Of a DNA stretch of 64,000 nt, positions 55,995 through 64,000 are shown piece after piece; position 1 is the first letter of the stretch, and each line of letters begins with the position of its first letter. Both the position numbers and the translations under genes were made by a program. Source of the stretch: Sorlinia euscelidii (GTDB lineage Bacteria > Pseudomonadota > Alphaproteobacteria > Acetobacterales > Acetobacteraceae); assembly GCF_036452155.1 (NCBI RefSeq), contig NZ_JAWJZY010000002.1; one strand, given 5' to 3'. The notes below the pieces were generated by a model, which saw only the letters and a program-made list of their open reading frames with translations, did no database searches and had not been told where the DNA came from.

Positions 55995-56506
55995 TGCGAA
56001 GTCCTGTTCAATATGCTTCACCATCGTCGATTGCGGCACAGATGATGCGCCATTCGATCCCGCAATCGCGATATATATGGGAAATCTTGCACCAATCTTC
56101 CTTACTACGAAGGTTTTTCCCGCAGGACCAGCCTTTAAAACTGCGTTTAATGCACTATATTTCGCTTTGAGCCGTCTTGGCGGGGCAAAATCACGAAATG
56201 TTTATCTCGTGACGAAACCGTCATGATTGCTCCGGTTTAAGTGCAAAATCCACTTTTTATACCGTAGGTTAGCGGCTGTGACGCGGGGCCGCTGTTAATG
56301 AGCTGAGTGAAGAGATGATTTTTTTAGGCCACGCTCTTGCGTTCCGGCCGAAGCGTCCTAAAACCCTATCTGAAAATTCTGTGCAAAATATGTGTGATTT
56401 TCTGTCGGGTTGGAGTCGCCATATCGCTGCGCTACAGCGTCGAGCCGATTGCTGTGTCCTGTCTGTCGGTTCAACGAGATGATGAGAAATTGGAGGTCAG
56501 TTTTTG
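55995..56506. other. Gap between ankyrin gene and tkt
   Basis: No gene is supported. It must hold the divergent promoters of the ankyrin-hisC pair and of the pentose-phosphate group, but no clear -35/-10 pair was identified. Confidence 0.45.
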
Positions 56507-58627
56507 ATGCGTTCTTTAAGTAACCAAGTCGCGTACAACGCGCAGGCGGGCTCTGGCGGCGCCGGTTCAGGTGATATCGCGCAGCTGACGATCAACACCA
56601 TCCGAACCCTCTCCATGGATGCCGTTCAGAAAGCCAACTCCGGCCATCCTGGCACGGCCATGGCACTCGCCCCGGCAATGTATGCCCTTTGGCAGCATGA
56701 ACTCAAATATGACCCCCAGCAACCGCTTTGGCCGGCGCGGGACCGCTTTGTCCTGTCAATCGGCCATGCTTCCGTCCTGCTTTACTCCACCATCTTCCTG
56801 ACCGGCATCCGTGATATTGAACACGGCAAGGTGGTTGATCGCCCGTCCCTGACCGTCAAGGATATTGAGCAGTTTCGTCAGCTCAGCTCCAAAACGCCGG
56901 GCCATCCCGAATATCGCTTTACGTCAGGCGTTGAAACCACGACCGGTCCGCTGGGACAGGGCTGCGGTAATTCCGTCGGTATGGCGATCGCTGAGAAACA
57001 TATCCAGGCGACGTATGGCCGTCCCGGCTTTGAGGATCTTTTCAGCCATTACGTTTATACGTTCTGCGGCGATGGCGACATGATGGAGGGTGTTGCCTCC
57101 GAAGCCGCGTCGACTGCCGGTCATCTGGGCCTCGGTAATCTGATCTGGCTCTACGACAGCAACCAAATTTCCATTGAAGGTTCAACGGAAATCGCGTTCA
57201 CGGAAGATGTGGGCAAACGCTTTGAAGGTTATAAGTGGCATGTCCAGACCCTCAGCGACGCGAATGACGTCGATGCCATCCGCAAGGCGCTTGAGGCCGC
57301 GCGTCAAGTCAAGGACCGCCCCAGCCTGATCATCCTCAAGACGGTCATCGGTTACGGTGCGCCGAAAAAGGCGGGTACGGCGGCGGCTCACGGTGAGCCG
57401 CTTGGTGCGGAAGAAATTGCCGGCGCCAAAAAAGCCTATGGCTGGCCATCGACCGAACCTTTTTATGTGCCCGATGGTGTGCAGGATCATTTCAAACAAG
57501 GTCTTGGCAAGCGCGGTGCGGAAGCCTATGCCGCCTGGACGAAGAAATTTGCTGAATATACAGCGAAATATCCGGACGAGGCGGAGCAGCTTAAGGCGAT
57601 TTACGAGCATCGTTTGCCGAAAGGCTGGGATAAGGACCTTCCGAAATGGGAGGCTGACCCCAAAGGTGTGGCCTCACGCGCCAGTTCCGGCAAGGTCATC
57701 AACGCCATTGCGAAAAATGTGCCCTGGATGATCGGTGGCTCCGCCGATCTCTCCCCGTCAACCAAAACGAACCTGACATTTGATGGGGCAGGGAGCTTTC
57801 AGCCCGCACAATGGAATGGCAGCTATGCGGGCCGCAACCTGCATTTCGGTGTGCGTGAACATGCGATGGGCGCCATCTGCAATGGTATCGCGCTTTCCGG
57901 CATCCGTCCTTACTGCTCAGGCTTTCTGATCTTCTCTGACTACATGAAGGCACCGATCCGTCTCTCCGCCATTATGGAGTTGCCGGTGATCTACATCTTC
58001 ACCCATGACTCTATTGGTGTTGGTGAAGATGGTCCGACGCACCAGCCGATTGAGCAGCTCGCCCAGTTGCGCGCGACGCCAGGCCTGATGACAATCCGGC
58101 CTGCCGACGCCAATGAGGTGGATGCAGCCTGGCGCACGATCATGCCGCTGACGGAGAAGCCGGCCGTGCTGATCCTGAGCCGTCAGAACCTGCCGACGAT
58201 TGACCGCAGCAAATATGCACCTGCGGAAAATCTCTCGAAGGGCGCTTACGTCCTGGCATGTTGCGGGTCGAAACCGGATGTGATCCTGATGGCGTCCGGG
58301 TCGGAAGTGGGCCTGGTCGTTGAGGTCTATGAGAAGCTGATTGCGGAGGGCGTCAAGGCCCGTGTCGTTTCCTTCCCGTCATTCGACTTGTTCGAAGAGC
58401 AGGATCAGGCTTATAAAGACAGCGTATTACCCCCTGATGTTAAGGGACGTGTTGCTGTTGAGCAGGCGGCCGCATTCGGGTGGGATCGATATACAGGGCA
58501 GGGTGGCGATATCATCGCCATGAACAGCTTTGGCGCTTCAGCCCCGCTCAGCGCGCTGCTGACCAAATTTGGCTTCACGCCTGAAAAGGTTTACGAGGCT
58601 GCCCTTAAACAGTCTAAACGGAAGTAA
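56507..58627 (+). CDS. tkt: Transketolase
   Basis: A 706-residue thiamine-diphosphate enzyme moving two-carbon units between pentose-phosphate sugars. Motifs: MDAVQKANSGHPGTAMALAP, TPGHPEYRFTSGVETTTGPL, the ThDP-binding GDGDMMEGVASEAAS, and EDGPTHQPIEQLA. I chose ATG 56507, with GGAGG ten bases upstream, over the TTG one codon earlier. It leads the block tkt, tal-pgi, gnd, zwf; a terminator follows. Confidence 0.96.
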   Translation: MRSLSNQVAYNAQAGSGGAGSGDIAQLTINTIRTLSMDAVQKANSGHPGTAMALAPAMYALWQHELKYDPQQPLWPARDRFVLSIGHASVLLYSTIFLTGIRDIEHGKVVDRPSLTVKDIEQFRQLSSKTPGHPEYRFTSGVETTTGPLGQGCGNSVGMAIAEKHIQATYGRPGFEDLFSHYVYTFCGDGDMMEGVASEAASTAGHLGLGNLIWLYDSNQISIEGSTEIAFTEDVGKRFEGYKWHVQTLSDANDVDAIRKALEAARQVKDRPSLIILKTVIGYGAPKKAGTAAAHGEPLGAEEIAGAKKAYGWPSTEPFYVPDGVQDHFKQGLGKRGAEAYAAWTKKFAEYTAKYPDEAEQLKAIYEHRLPKGWDKDLPKWEADPKGVASRASSGKVINAIAKNVPWMIGGSADLSPSTKTNLTFDGAGSFQPAQWNGSYAGRNLHFGVREHAMGAICNGIALSGIRPYCSGFLIFSDYMKAPIRLSAIMELPVIYIFTHDSIGVGEDGPTHQPIEQLAQLRATPGLMTIRPADANEVDAAWRTIMPLTEKPAVLILSRQNLPTIDRSKYAPAENLSKGAYVLACCGSKPDVILMASGSEVGLVVEVYEKLIAEGVKARVVSFPSFDLFEEQDQAYKDSVLPPDVKGRVAVEQAAAFGWDRYTGQGGDIIAMNSFGASAPLSALLTKFGFTPEKVYEAALKQSKRK

Positions 58628-58637
58628 GACTTTGCTT

Positions 58638-58675
58638 GGGCCTCGTCAGTCTTCTGCCGAGGCCCTCATTTTTTG
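58638..58675 (+). terminator. Terminator after tkt
   Basis: An 8-bp stem (GGGCCTCG/CGAGGCCC) with a 12-base loop and a TCATTTTTTG tail, eleven bases after the stop. It separates tkt from the rest of the group, at least in part. Confidence 0.85.
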
Positions 58676-58762
58676 TTACGCCTTGCATTGCGGTTCCGAA
58701 ACTTGTTTCGCTGCGGTGAAACCGTGAATGCCAAGGTGATGGTATGATGAGAGGAGGACGTC

Positions 58763-61630
58763 ATGGGCGTCGAACAAAAGCCTAACGCGGGGAAAGTCGC
58801 AAATGTATTGCGAGGGATGGCAGAATTTGGCCAGTCTCCGTGGCTTGATTTCATCCAGCGTTCGTTCACCGCAGACGGCAGCTTGAAAAAACTCGTTGAC
58901 GAAGATGGACTCAAGGGTGTCACGTCAAACCCTGCAATTTTTGAAAAAGCGATGGGCTACGGCTCAGATTATGACGCGCAAATCAAAGAATTGCTTGCTG
59001 ACGAGATCCTCTCCCCCGGAGAGCTCTACGAGAAACTCGCCATCACGGATATTCGCGCCACAGCCGACGTGATGCATCCGGTTTTTGAGGCAACCAAGGG
59101 CCTCGATGGCTATGTCAGCCTCGAAGTATCGCCTTACCTTGCATTCGAGACGGACGCGACCGCTGACGAGGCGCGCCGCCTCTGGCGTGAGGTCGGATGC
59201 AAAAATCTGATGATTAAAATCCCTGGCACGCATGAGGGTGTCCCGGCCTTCCAGCAGGTGACGTCGGAAGGGATCAGTGTCAATGTCACGCTGCTCTTCT
59301 CCTTCGCCGCCTATAAAGATGTGTTGGAAGCCTATCTGAAAGGGCTCGAAACCCGCCATGCGCGCGGTGAGTCGATTGACAAGATCGCCAGCGTCGCGTC
59401 CTTCTTCGTCAGCCGAATTGACGGCAAAATTGACGCTGAAATTGATCGTCGCGTCAAAGAAGGCGATAAGGATGCCGAGGCCCTCAAGGCGCTGCGCGGC
59501 AAAGTGGCGATCGCCAACGCCAAGATGGCGTATCAGCACTACCTTGAGGTCATCAAGTCACCACGCTGGCAGAAGCTTGCCGCGGCGGGGGCGCAGCCTC
59601 AGCGTCTGCTCTGGGCGTCGACAGGCACGAAGGATAAAGCCTATTCAGACGTGCTTTATGTTGATGAGCTGATTGGTAAGGAAACGGTCAATACCATTCC
59701 GCCCGCCACTTTTGACGCTTTCCGTGACCATGGCAAACTACGCGCGAGCCTCACGGAGGATGTCGAAGCTGCACGCCATGTGATGGATGAGCAGAAGCGT
59801 CTCGGCCTGAATCTTGACGCGGTGACGGAAACCCTCGTGACGGAAGGCTGTGCCTCCTTCTGTGACGCTTTCGACAAGTTGCTGGGTGCCGTCGCGCAGA
59901 AGCAGAAGGCAATGCTCGGTGACAAGGTGTTGAAACAATCCGTTCAACTCCCTGAAGCGTTGAAAAAAGATGCCGCGGAAATCACCGAAGCGTGGCGCAA
60001 AGAGGGTAAGCTCCGCAAACTCTGGGCACGTGATCCATCTGTCTGGACGGGCGGTGAGGAAGCAAAGTGGCTTAAATGGCTCGATATCGTTGAGGAGCGT
60101 CTTGCGCACGCGGTGGAGCTTGAAGCTTTCGCGCATGATGTGCGGGCACGGGGTTTCACCGATGTGCTTCTGCTCGGTATGGGCGGGTCAAGCCTCGGGC
60201 CGGAAGTGATTGCCGAAACGTTTGGCCGTCACGCCAATTTCCCGAAACTGCATGTTCTCGACAGCACGGACCCGCAGCAGATCAAAGCATTTGAAAATGC
60301 TGTTGATCTCAAGAAAACATTGTTCATCGTGTCCTCCAAATCCGGTGGGACGTTGGAGCCGAATATCCTGAAAGCTTATTTCTTCGCTGCGGCGGAGAAG
60401 GCCCTCGGCAAGGCGCCCGGCGCACATTTTGTCGCGGTGACTGATCCCGGCTCCCACATGGAGGAAGTCGCGAAGAAAGATCTTTTCTGGAAGATCTTCT
60501 ACGGCGAGAAACAGATTGGGGGACGTTTCTCCGTTCTCTCCAATTTCGGGCTGGTGCCGGCGGCGGCGAGTGGGCTTGACGTTAATGCCTTCCTGCGTTC
60601 AGCCCTCCATGCTGTTAAATCCGCCGCTGCGAGCAATCCACCGGCGCAAAATGAGGCTTTCCAGCTTGGTGCGATCCTTGGTGCCGCGGCGACGCGTCAC
60701 AAACAGGACAAGGTCACGATTATTGCCTCACCTGAGATTTACGATCTCGGTGCCTGGTTGGAGCAGCTCATTGCCGAGTCAACGGGCAAGAAGGGCACGG
60801 GCCTCGTGCCGATCGATGACGAGACGCTCGGCGGCCCCGAAGTCTACGGGAAGGATCGCGTCTTCGCCTATCTTCGCCTAAGCGATAAGGCTTCGGCGGC
60901 GCAGGATAAGGCGGTCAAGGCACTTGCTGAGGCGGGTCACCCCGTTATCACCATCGACCTTGCGGATAAAATGGCAATCGCGCAGGCTTTCTTCCATTGG
61001 GAGTTTGCAACAGCGGTCGCGGGCTCGGTCCTCGGTATCGACCCGTTTGATCAGCCAGACGTCGAATTCAGTAAAGTCGAGACGAAGAAGCTCACGAACG
61101 CTTTCAATGAGACGGGCAAATTGCCGGATGAGGCAGCTTTCGCAAAAGATGGCGCTTTTGCCTTCTACGCGGATGCGTCCAACGCCAAAGCTTTGGCGGG
61201 TCACGATGTGGGGACGATCCTCAAGGCCTTCTTCGGTCGAGTCAAAGCGGGCGATTATATCGGCTTGCTTGCTTACATCGCGCGTGATGAAAAGACGCGG
61301 GCCTGGATTCAGGATGTGCGGCTGACATTACGTGATCACCTCAAAGTGGCGACGGCTGCCGAGTTTGGTCCCCGCTTCCTGCATTCGACGGGGCAGGCTT
61401 ATAAAGGTGGCCCGGATAGCGGTGTCTTCCTGCAAATCACGGCTGAAGATCACGCTGATCTTCCCGTGCCAGGCGAGAAATTCACCTTTGGTGTTGTCAA
61501 GGCAGCGCAGGCACGGGGTGATTTCGATGTGCTGTCCGAACGCGGCCGCCGCGCCTTGCGTATCCACATAAGTGGGCCGCTTGAGGCCGGACTGAAGGCA
61601 CTCGCGGAGGCGATCAGCAAAGCGTTGTAA
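58763..61630 (+). CDS. tal-pgi: Bifunctional transaldolase / glucose-6-phosphate isomerase
   Basis: A 955-residue fusion characteristic of acetic acid bacteria. The N-terminal half (about 1-375) is a transaldolase: DGLKGVTSNPAIFEKAM, VSLEVSPYLAFETDAT, the Schiff-base Lys in NLMIKIPGTHEGV, and SVNVTLLFSF. The C-terminal half (about 400-950) is a phosphoglucose isomerase: LGMGGSSLGPEVI, SSKSGGTLEPN, GGRFSVLSNFGLVPAA. Both connect fructose-6-phosphate with the pentose-phosphate pool, so the fusion couples the two steps. GGAGGA precedes the ATG. Confidence 0.96.
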   Translation: MGVEQKPNAGKVANVLRGMAEFGQSPWLDFIQRSFTADGSLKKLVDEDGLKGVTSNPAIFEKAMGYGSDYDAQIKELLADEILSPGELYEKLAITDIRATADVMHPVFEATKGLDGYVSLEVSPYLAFETDATADEARRLWREVGCKNLMIKIPGTHEGVPAFQQVTSEGISVNVTLLFSFAAYKDVLEAYLKGLETRHARGESIDKIASVASFFVSRIDGKIDAEIDRRVKEGDKDAEALKALRGKVAIANAKMAYQHYLEVIKSPRWQKLAAAGAQPQRLLWASTGTKDKAYSDVLYVDELIGKETVNTIPPATFDAFRDHGKLRASLTEDVEAARHVMDEQKRLGLNLDAVTETLVTEGCASFCDAFDKLLGAVAQKQKAMLGDKVLKQSVQLPEALKKDAAEITEAWRKEGKLRKLWARDPSVWTGGEEAKWLKWLDIVEERLAHAVELEAFAHDVRARGFTDVLLLGMGGSSLGPEVIAETFGRHANFPKLHVLDSTDPQQIKAFENAVDLKKTLFIVSSKSGGTLEPNILKAYFFAAAEKALGKAPGAHFVAVTDPGSHMEEVAKKDLFWKIFYGEKQIGGRFSVLSNFGLVPAAASGLDVNAFLRSALHAVKSAAASNPPAQNEAFQLGAILGAAATRHKQDKVTIIASPEIYDLGAWLEQLIAESTGKKGTGLVPIDDETLGGPEVYGKDRVFAYLRLSDKASAAQDKAVKALAEAGHPVITIDLADKMAIAQAFFHWEFATAVAGSVLGIDPFDQPDVEFSKVETKKLTNAFNETGKLPDEAAFAKDGAFAFYADASNAKALAGHDVGTILKAFFGRVKAGDYIGLLAYIARDEKTRAWIQDVRLTLRDHLKVATAAEFGPRFLHSTGQAYKGGPDSGVFLQITAEDHADLPVPGEKFTFGVVKAAQARGDFDVLSERGRRALRIHISGPLEAGLKALAEAISKAL

Positions 61631-61640
61631 TGTGGATGCG

Positions 61641-61664
61641 GCCCGACCTCCATCGGGCCGTTTC
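61641..61664 (+). terminator. Hairpin between tal-pgi and gnd
   Basis: A 7-bp stem (GGCCCGA/TCGGGCC) with a 6-base loop and a short GTTTCT tail. It probably attenuates rather than ends transcription into gnd. Confidence 0.5.
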
Positions 61665-61711
61665 TCCGAAGAGAAATCACGTTTTCGTAACGTGTTTGAA
61701 GGTTTAAGAGA

Positions 61712-62707
61712 ATGCAAATTGGTATAATTGGTCTGGGCCGGATGGGTGGCAATATCGCGGTGCGTCTGACGCGCCACGGCCATGACGTCGTCCTTTTTGA
61801 TCGTGATCAGGCAGCCGTGTCCCGCACGGCGGAGCGGGCGGAATCCGGCCGTGGCAAGCCGGCGAGCAGCGTATCGGATGTTGTCAGCAAGTTGACGGCG
61901 GCGCGTAAAATTGTCTGGGTGATGCTGCCTGCCGGTGACATTACCGAAGCCTGCGTGCAGGAGCTTCATGGGCTGCTCGGCAAGGACGACATCGTGATTG
62001 ATGGCGGAAATTCCTACTATAAAGACGATATGCGCCGCGCGAAGCAGCTGGCCGAGAAAGGTATTCATTACGTCGATGTCGGCACATCCGGCGGCGTTTG
62101 GGGCCTTGAGCGCGGCTACTGCATGATGTATGGCGGCACGAAGGACTCAACGGATCATATTGACCCGATCCTGAAGGCCCTGGCGCCGGGTAAAGGCGAT
62201 GTTGTGCCCACAACGGGGCGTGACCGTGACGGCCTCGACCCGCGCGCTGAGGAAGGTTACCTGCATTGCGGTCCCGCAGGTTCCGGCCATTTCGTCAAGA
62301 TGGTGCATAACGGCATCGAGTACGGCATGATGCAGGCTTTCGCAGAGGGCTTTGACATTATGCAGTCCAAGAGCTCTGATGTTCTGCCGGAAGACCAGCG
62401 CTTCGACCTCAACACGGCGGATATTGCTGAAGTGTGGCGCCGTGGCAGTGTCGTTTCCTCATGGCTGCTTGACCTGACGGCTGACGCTTTGGCGAAAAAC
62501 GGCTCCCTGTCGGAATTCTCCGGTGAAGTTGCCGATTCCGGTGAGGGTCGCTGGACGATTGAGGCCGCGATTGAGGAATCCGTTCCCGCGCCCGTGATCA
62601 TAGCGTCGCTTTTCACACGGTTCCGCTCACGCTCCGGCAATAATTTTGCCGAGAAAGTTTTATCGGCCATGCGCTTTGGTTTCGGTGGTCACGTCGAGAA
62701 GAAGTAA
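61712..62707 (+). CDS. gnd: 6-phosphogluconate dehydrogenase, decarboxylating (short type)
   Basis: A 331-residue enzyme oxidising 6-phosphogluconate to ribulose-5-phosphate. It belongs to the short, often NAD-preferring group (about 300-335 residues) rather than the 470-residue dimeric form. Motifs: IGIIGLGRMGGNIAVRLTRH with an Asp (FDRD) at the end of strand two, suggesting NAD rather than NADP; VIDGGNSYYKDD; GTSGGVWGLERGYCMMYGG; and the catalytic Lys in SGHFVKMVHNGIEYGMMQ. It lies between tal-pgi and zwf. Confidence 0.95.
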   Translation: MQIGIIGLGRMGGNIAVRLTRHGHDVVLFDRDQAAVSRTAERAESGRGKPASSVSDVVSKLTAARKIVWVMLPAGDITEACVQELHGLLGKDDIVIDGGNSYYKDDMRRAKQLAEKGIHYVDVGTSGGVWGLERGYCMMYGGTKDSTDHIDPILKALAPGKGDVVPTTGRDRDGLDPRAEEGYLHCGPAGSGHFVKMVHNGIEYGMMQAFAEGFDIMQSKSSDVLPEDQRFDLNTADIAEVWRRGSVVSSWLLDLTADALAKNGSLSEFSGEVADSGEGRWTIEAAIEESVPAPVIIASLFTRFRSRSGNNFAEKVLSAMRFGFGGHVEKK

Positions 62708-62718
62708 GCATTTTACGG

Positions 62719-62737
62719 GGGCGGCGAAATGCCGCCC
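62719..62737 (+). other. Hairpin between gnd and zwf
   Basis: A 7-bp GC stem (GGGCGGC/GCCGCCC) with a 5-base loop and no T-run, 12 bases after gnd. It may stabilise the upstream message. Confidence 0.5.
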
Positions 62738-62849
62738 TCCCATTCCGAAAACTTCTGCCTTCGCTGCGTTTTTCGATTAGATAGATTTTTATAAGGGTAA
62801 GTTGCGCAGGCGGCGTAAATTGTCGCAGGTGGGGCTTAAAGGGCTGGTT

Positions 62850-64000
62850 ATGAACGACGTTTTGACGAGCGACCGTGAGATGCTGTCGCCAACACAGTCA
62901 TTGCGCAGATTGCGCAAGGCGCCACCGGGTGTCATGGTCATTTTTGGCGGTGGCGGTGATCTTACCAAACGTCTCCTTATCCCGGCTATTTATAATCTCG
63001 ATTGCGCCGATTTATTGAGTGACGAATTCTCGGTAATCGTTGTCGATTGGGCTGAGATGACGTCAGAGACGCTTCTGGCGCAATTCCGGGAATCCATCGA
63101 TGATTTCGTCAGTAAACGCGGTTCCAGCGCTGCCAAACTAAAGGAGGAGAACTGGGATCGTATCACGGGAAATATCCAGTATATTCGTGGATCATTTGAG
63201 GAAGAGAGCACTTATACCCGTTTGAAAGAGGCCCTGGGTGAGCGCAGTGCCGTTTTTTACCTGGCTGTTGCAGCGCGTTTCTTTGGCCCTGTTGTTGACC
63301 TTATCGGCTCAACCGGCCTCGCGCAAGAGACTGAAAATTGCTCACGCCGTGTTATCATCGAAAAACCTTTCGGCTCTGACCTGAATTCAGCCAAAGAGCT
63401 GAATGCGCGCCTTTTGCGCTCGCTCGGTGAAACGCAGATTTACCGCATTGATCATTATCTCGGAAAAGAGACGGTGCAGAATATCCTCGCCCTTCGCTTT
63501 TCAAACGGCTTTTTTGAGCCGCTCTGGAATCGGGATAATATCGATCATATCCAGATCACCGCGGCGGAGACAGTGGGGGTTGAGCGTCGGGGTCGCTTTT
63601 ATGAAAGCACGGGCGCTATACGGGATATGGTGCCGAATCACCTGATGCAGCTCCTTTCAATGGTGGCGATGGAAGCGCCGACGTCTTTCGATGCGGAAGC
63701 CGTCCGAAATGAAAAATCAAAAGTTCTGAGCGCGATCCAGCCTGTCACGCGTGAGAATGCCGTGCGCGGCCAATATGTCAGTGGTTCCTTCAAAAATGGT
63801 GACCATGCGGAGGCGCTGCGCGGCTATCGGGGTGAGCCCGATGTCTCGATGGGGAGTGAGACGGAAACGTACGTCGCCATGAAGCTGCGGATCGATAATT
63901 GGCGCTGGGCCGGTGTTCCGTTTTACATCCGCACGGGGAAGCGTCTTCGCTGCCGCAAAACGGAAATCGCCATCCATTTCAAGCAGGCGCCTTACGCACT
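62850..64000 (+). CDS. zwf: Glucose-6-phosphate dehydrogenase, 3' end outside the window
   Basis: The first 383 codons of a glucose-6-phosphate dehydrogenase, the entry enzyme of the oxidative pentose-phosphate route; the frame is open to the window edge. Motifs: VIFGGGGDLTKRLLIPA (nucleotide-binding GxxGDL variant), EKPFGSDLNSAKELN, and RIDHYLGKETVQN with the catalytic His. ATG 62850 is the first start giving the family N-terminus; the ribosome site is weak. About 100 residues should be missing. Confidence 0.94.
   Translation, partial: MNDVLTSDREMLSPTQSLRRLRKAPPGVMVIFGGGGDLTKRLLIPAIYNLDCADLLSDEFSVIVVDWAEMTSETLLAQFRESIDDFVSKRGSSAAKLKEENWDRITGNIQYIRGSFEEESTYTRLKEALGERSAVFYLAVAARFFGPVVDLIGSTGLAQETENCSRRVIIEKPFGSDLNSAKELNARLLRSLGETQIYRIDHYLGKETVQNILALRFSNGFFEPLWNRDNIDHIQITAAETVGVERRGRFYESTGAIRDMVPNHLMQLLSMVAMEAPTSFDAEAVRNEKSKVLSAIQPVTRENAVRGQYVSGSFKNGDHAEALRGYRGEPDVSMGSETETYVAMKLRIDNWRWAGVPFYIRTGKRLRCRKTEIAIHFKQAPYA

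Noticed and set aside
1..64000. tRNA, rRNA genes or insertion sequences
   Set aside because: None was recognised by eye on either strand; a tRNA or IS search program would be needed to exclude a missed one.

Overview
The window looks like a chromosome segment of an acetic acid bacterium (Acetobacteraceae, Alphaproteobacteria). The grounds are a fused transaldolase/glucose-6-phosphate isomerase, a short 6-phosphogluconate dehydrogenase next to zwf, a CtrA-type response regulator, an alphaproteobacterial-style ruvCAB-ybgC-tol-pal block, and several Hint-domain surface proteins typical of this family. Family assignments are from motif recognition by eye; no database search was possible.

Left half (about 1-33 kb) is accessory. 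It begins with a small membrane coiled-coil protein and a beta-helix protein carrying a Hint domain (1500-3896). Next is a multi-domain lipid synthase cluster of the PUFA/heterocyst-glycolipid kind (4372-19315): a PfaD-type enoyl reductase, a KS-AT-ACPx3-KR megasynthase, a KS-CLF, hot-dog dehydratases, a second dehydratase protein with a PKS-type DH, and a thioester-reductase-like NAD(P) enzyme that could release the product as aldehyde or alcohol. Then comes a compact two-gene operon (19894-20970) that reads as a secreted AB toxin: a pertussis-toxin-S1-like ADP-ribosyltransferase followed three bases later by a small secreted protein resembling the B subunit of cholera/heat-labile enterotoxin. 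It is followed by two DUF2235 (Tle1-like) hydrolases of identical length, a second membrane coiled-coil protein, a second and larger beta-helix/Hint protein sharing a conserved 5' leader with the first, and a third Hint protein on the minus strand.

Right half (about 33-64 kb) is core genome: a 2-oxoglutarate/Fe(II) dioxygenase with a secreted partner, argJ, a parvulin isomerase, secA, yebC, ruvCAB, ybgC, tolQRAB-pal-cpoB, tilS, ftsH, glmM, ctrA, a FliJ-like coiled-coil protein, hisC, an ankyrin protein, and a pentose-phosphate group (tkt, tal-pgi, gnd, zwf, the last cut by the window end).

Six reading-frame breaks sit in or beside short G/C runs (near 14310, 15083, 18683, 28556, 34966 and 38201). 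One lies in secA, which is essential, and one in argJ. At least part of this pattern is therefore more likely under-called homopolymers in the sequence than real gene decay, and the frameshifted accessory genes should be read with that in mind.
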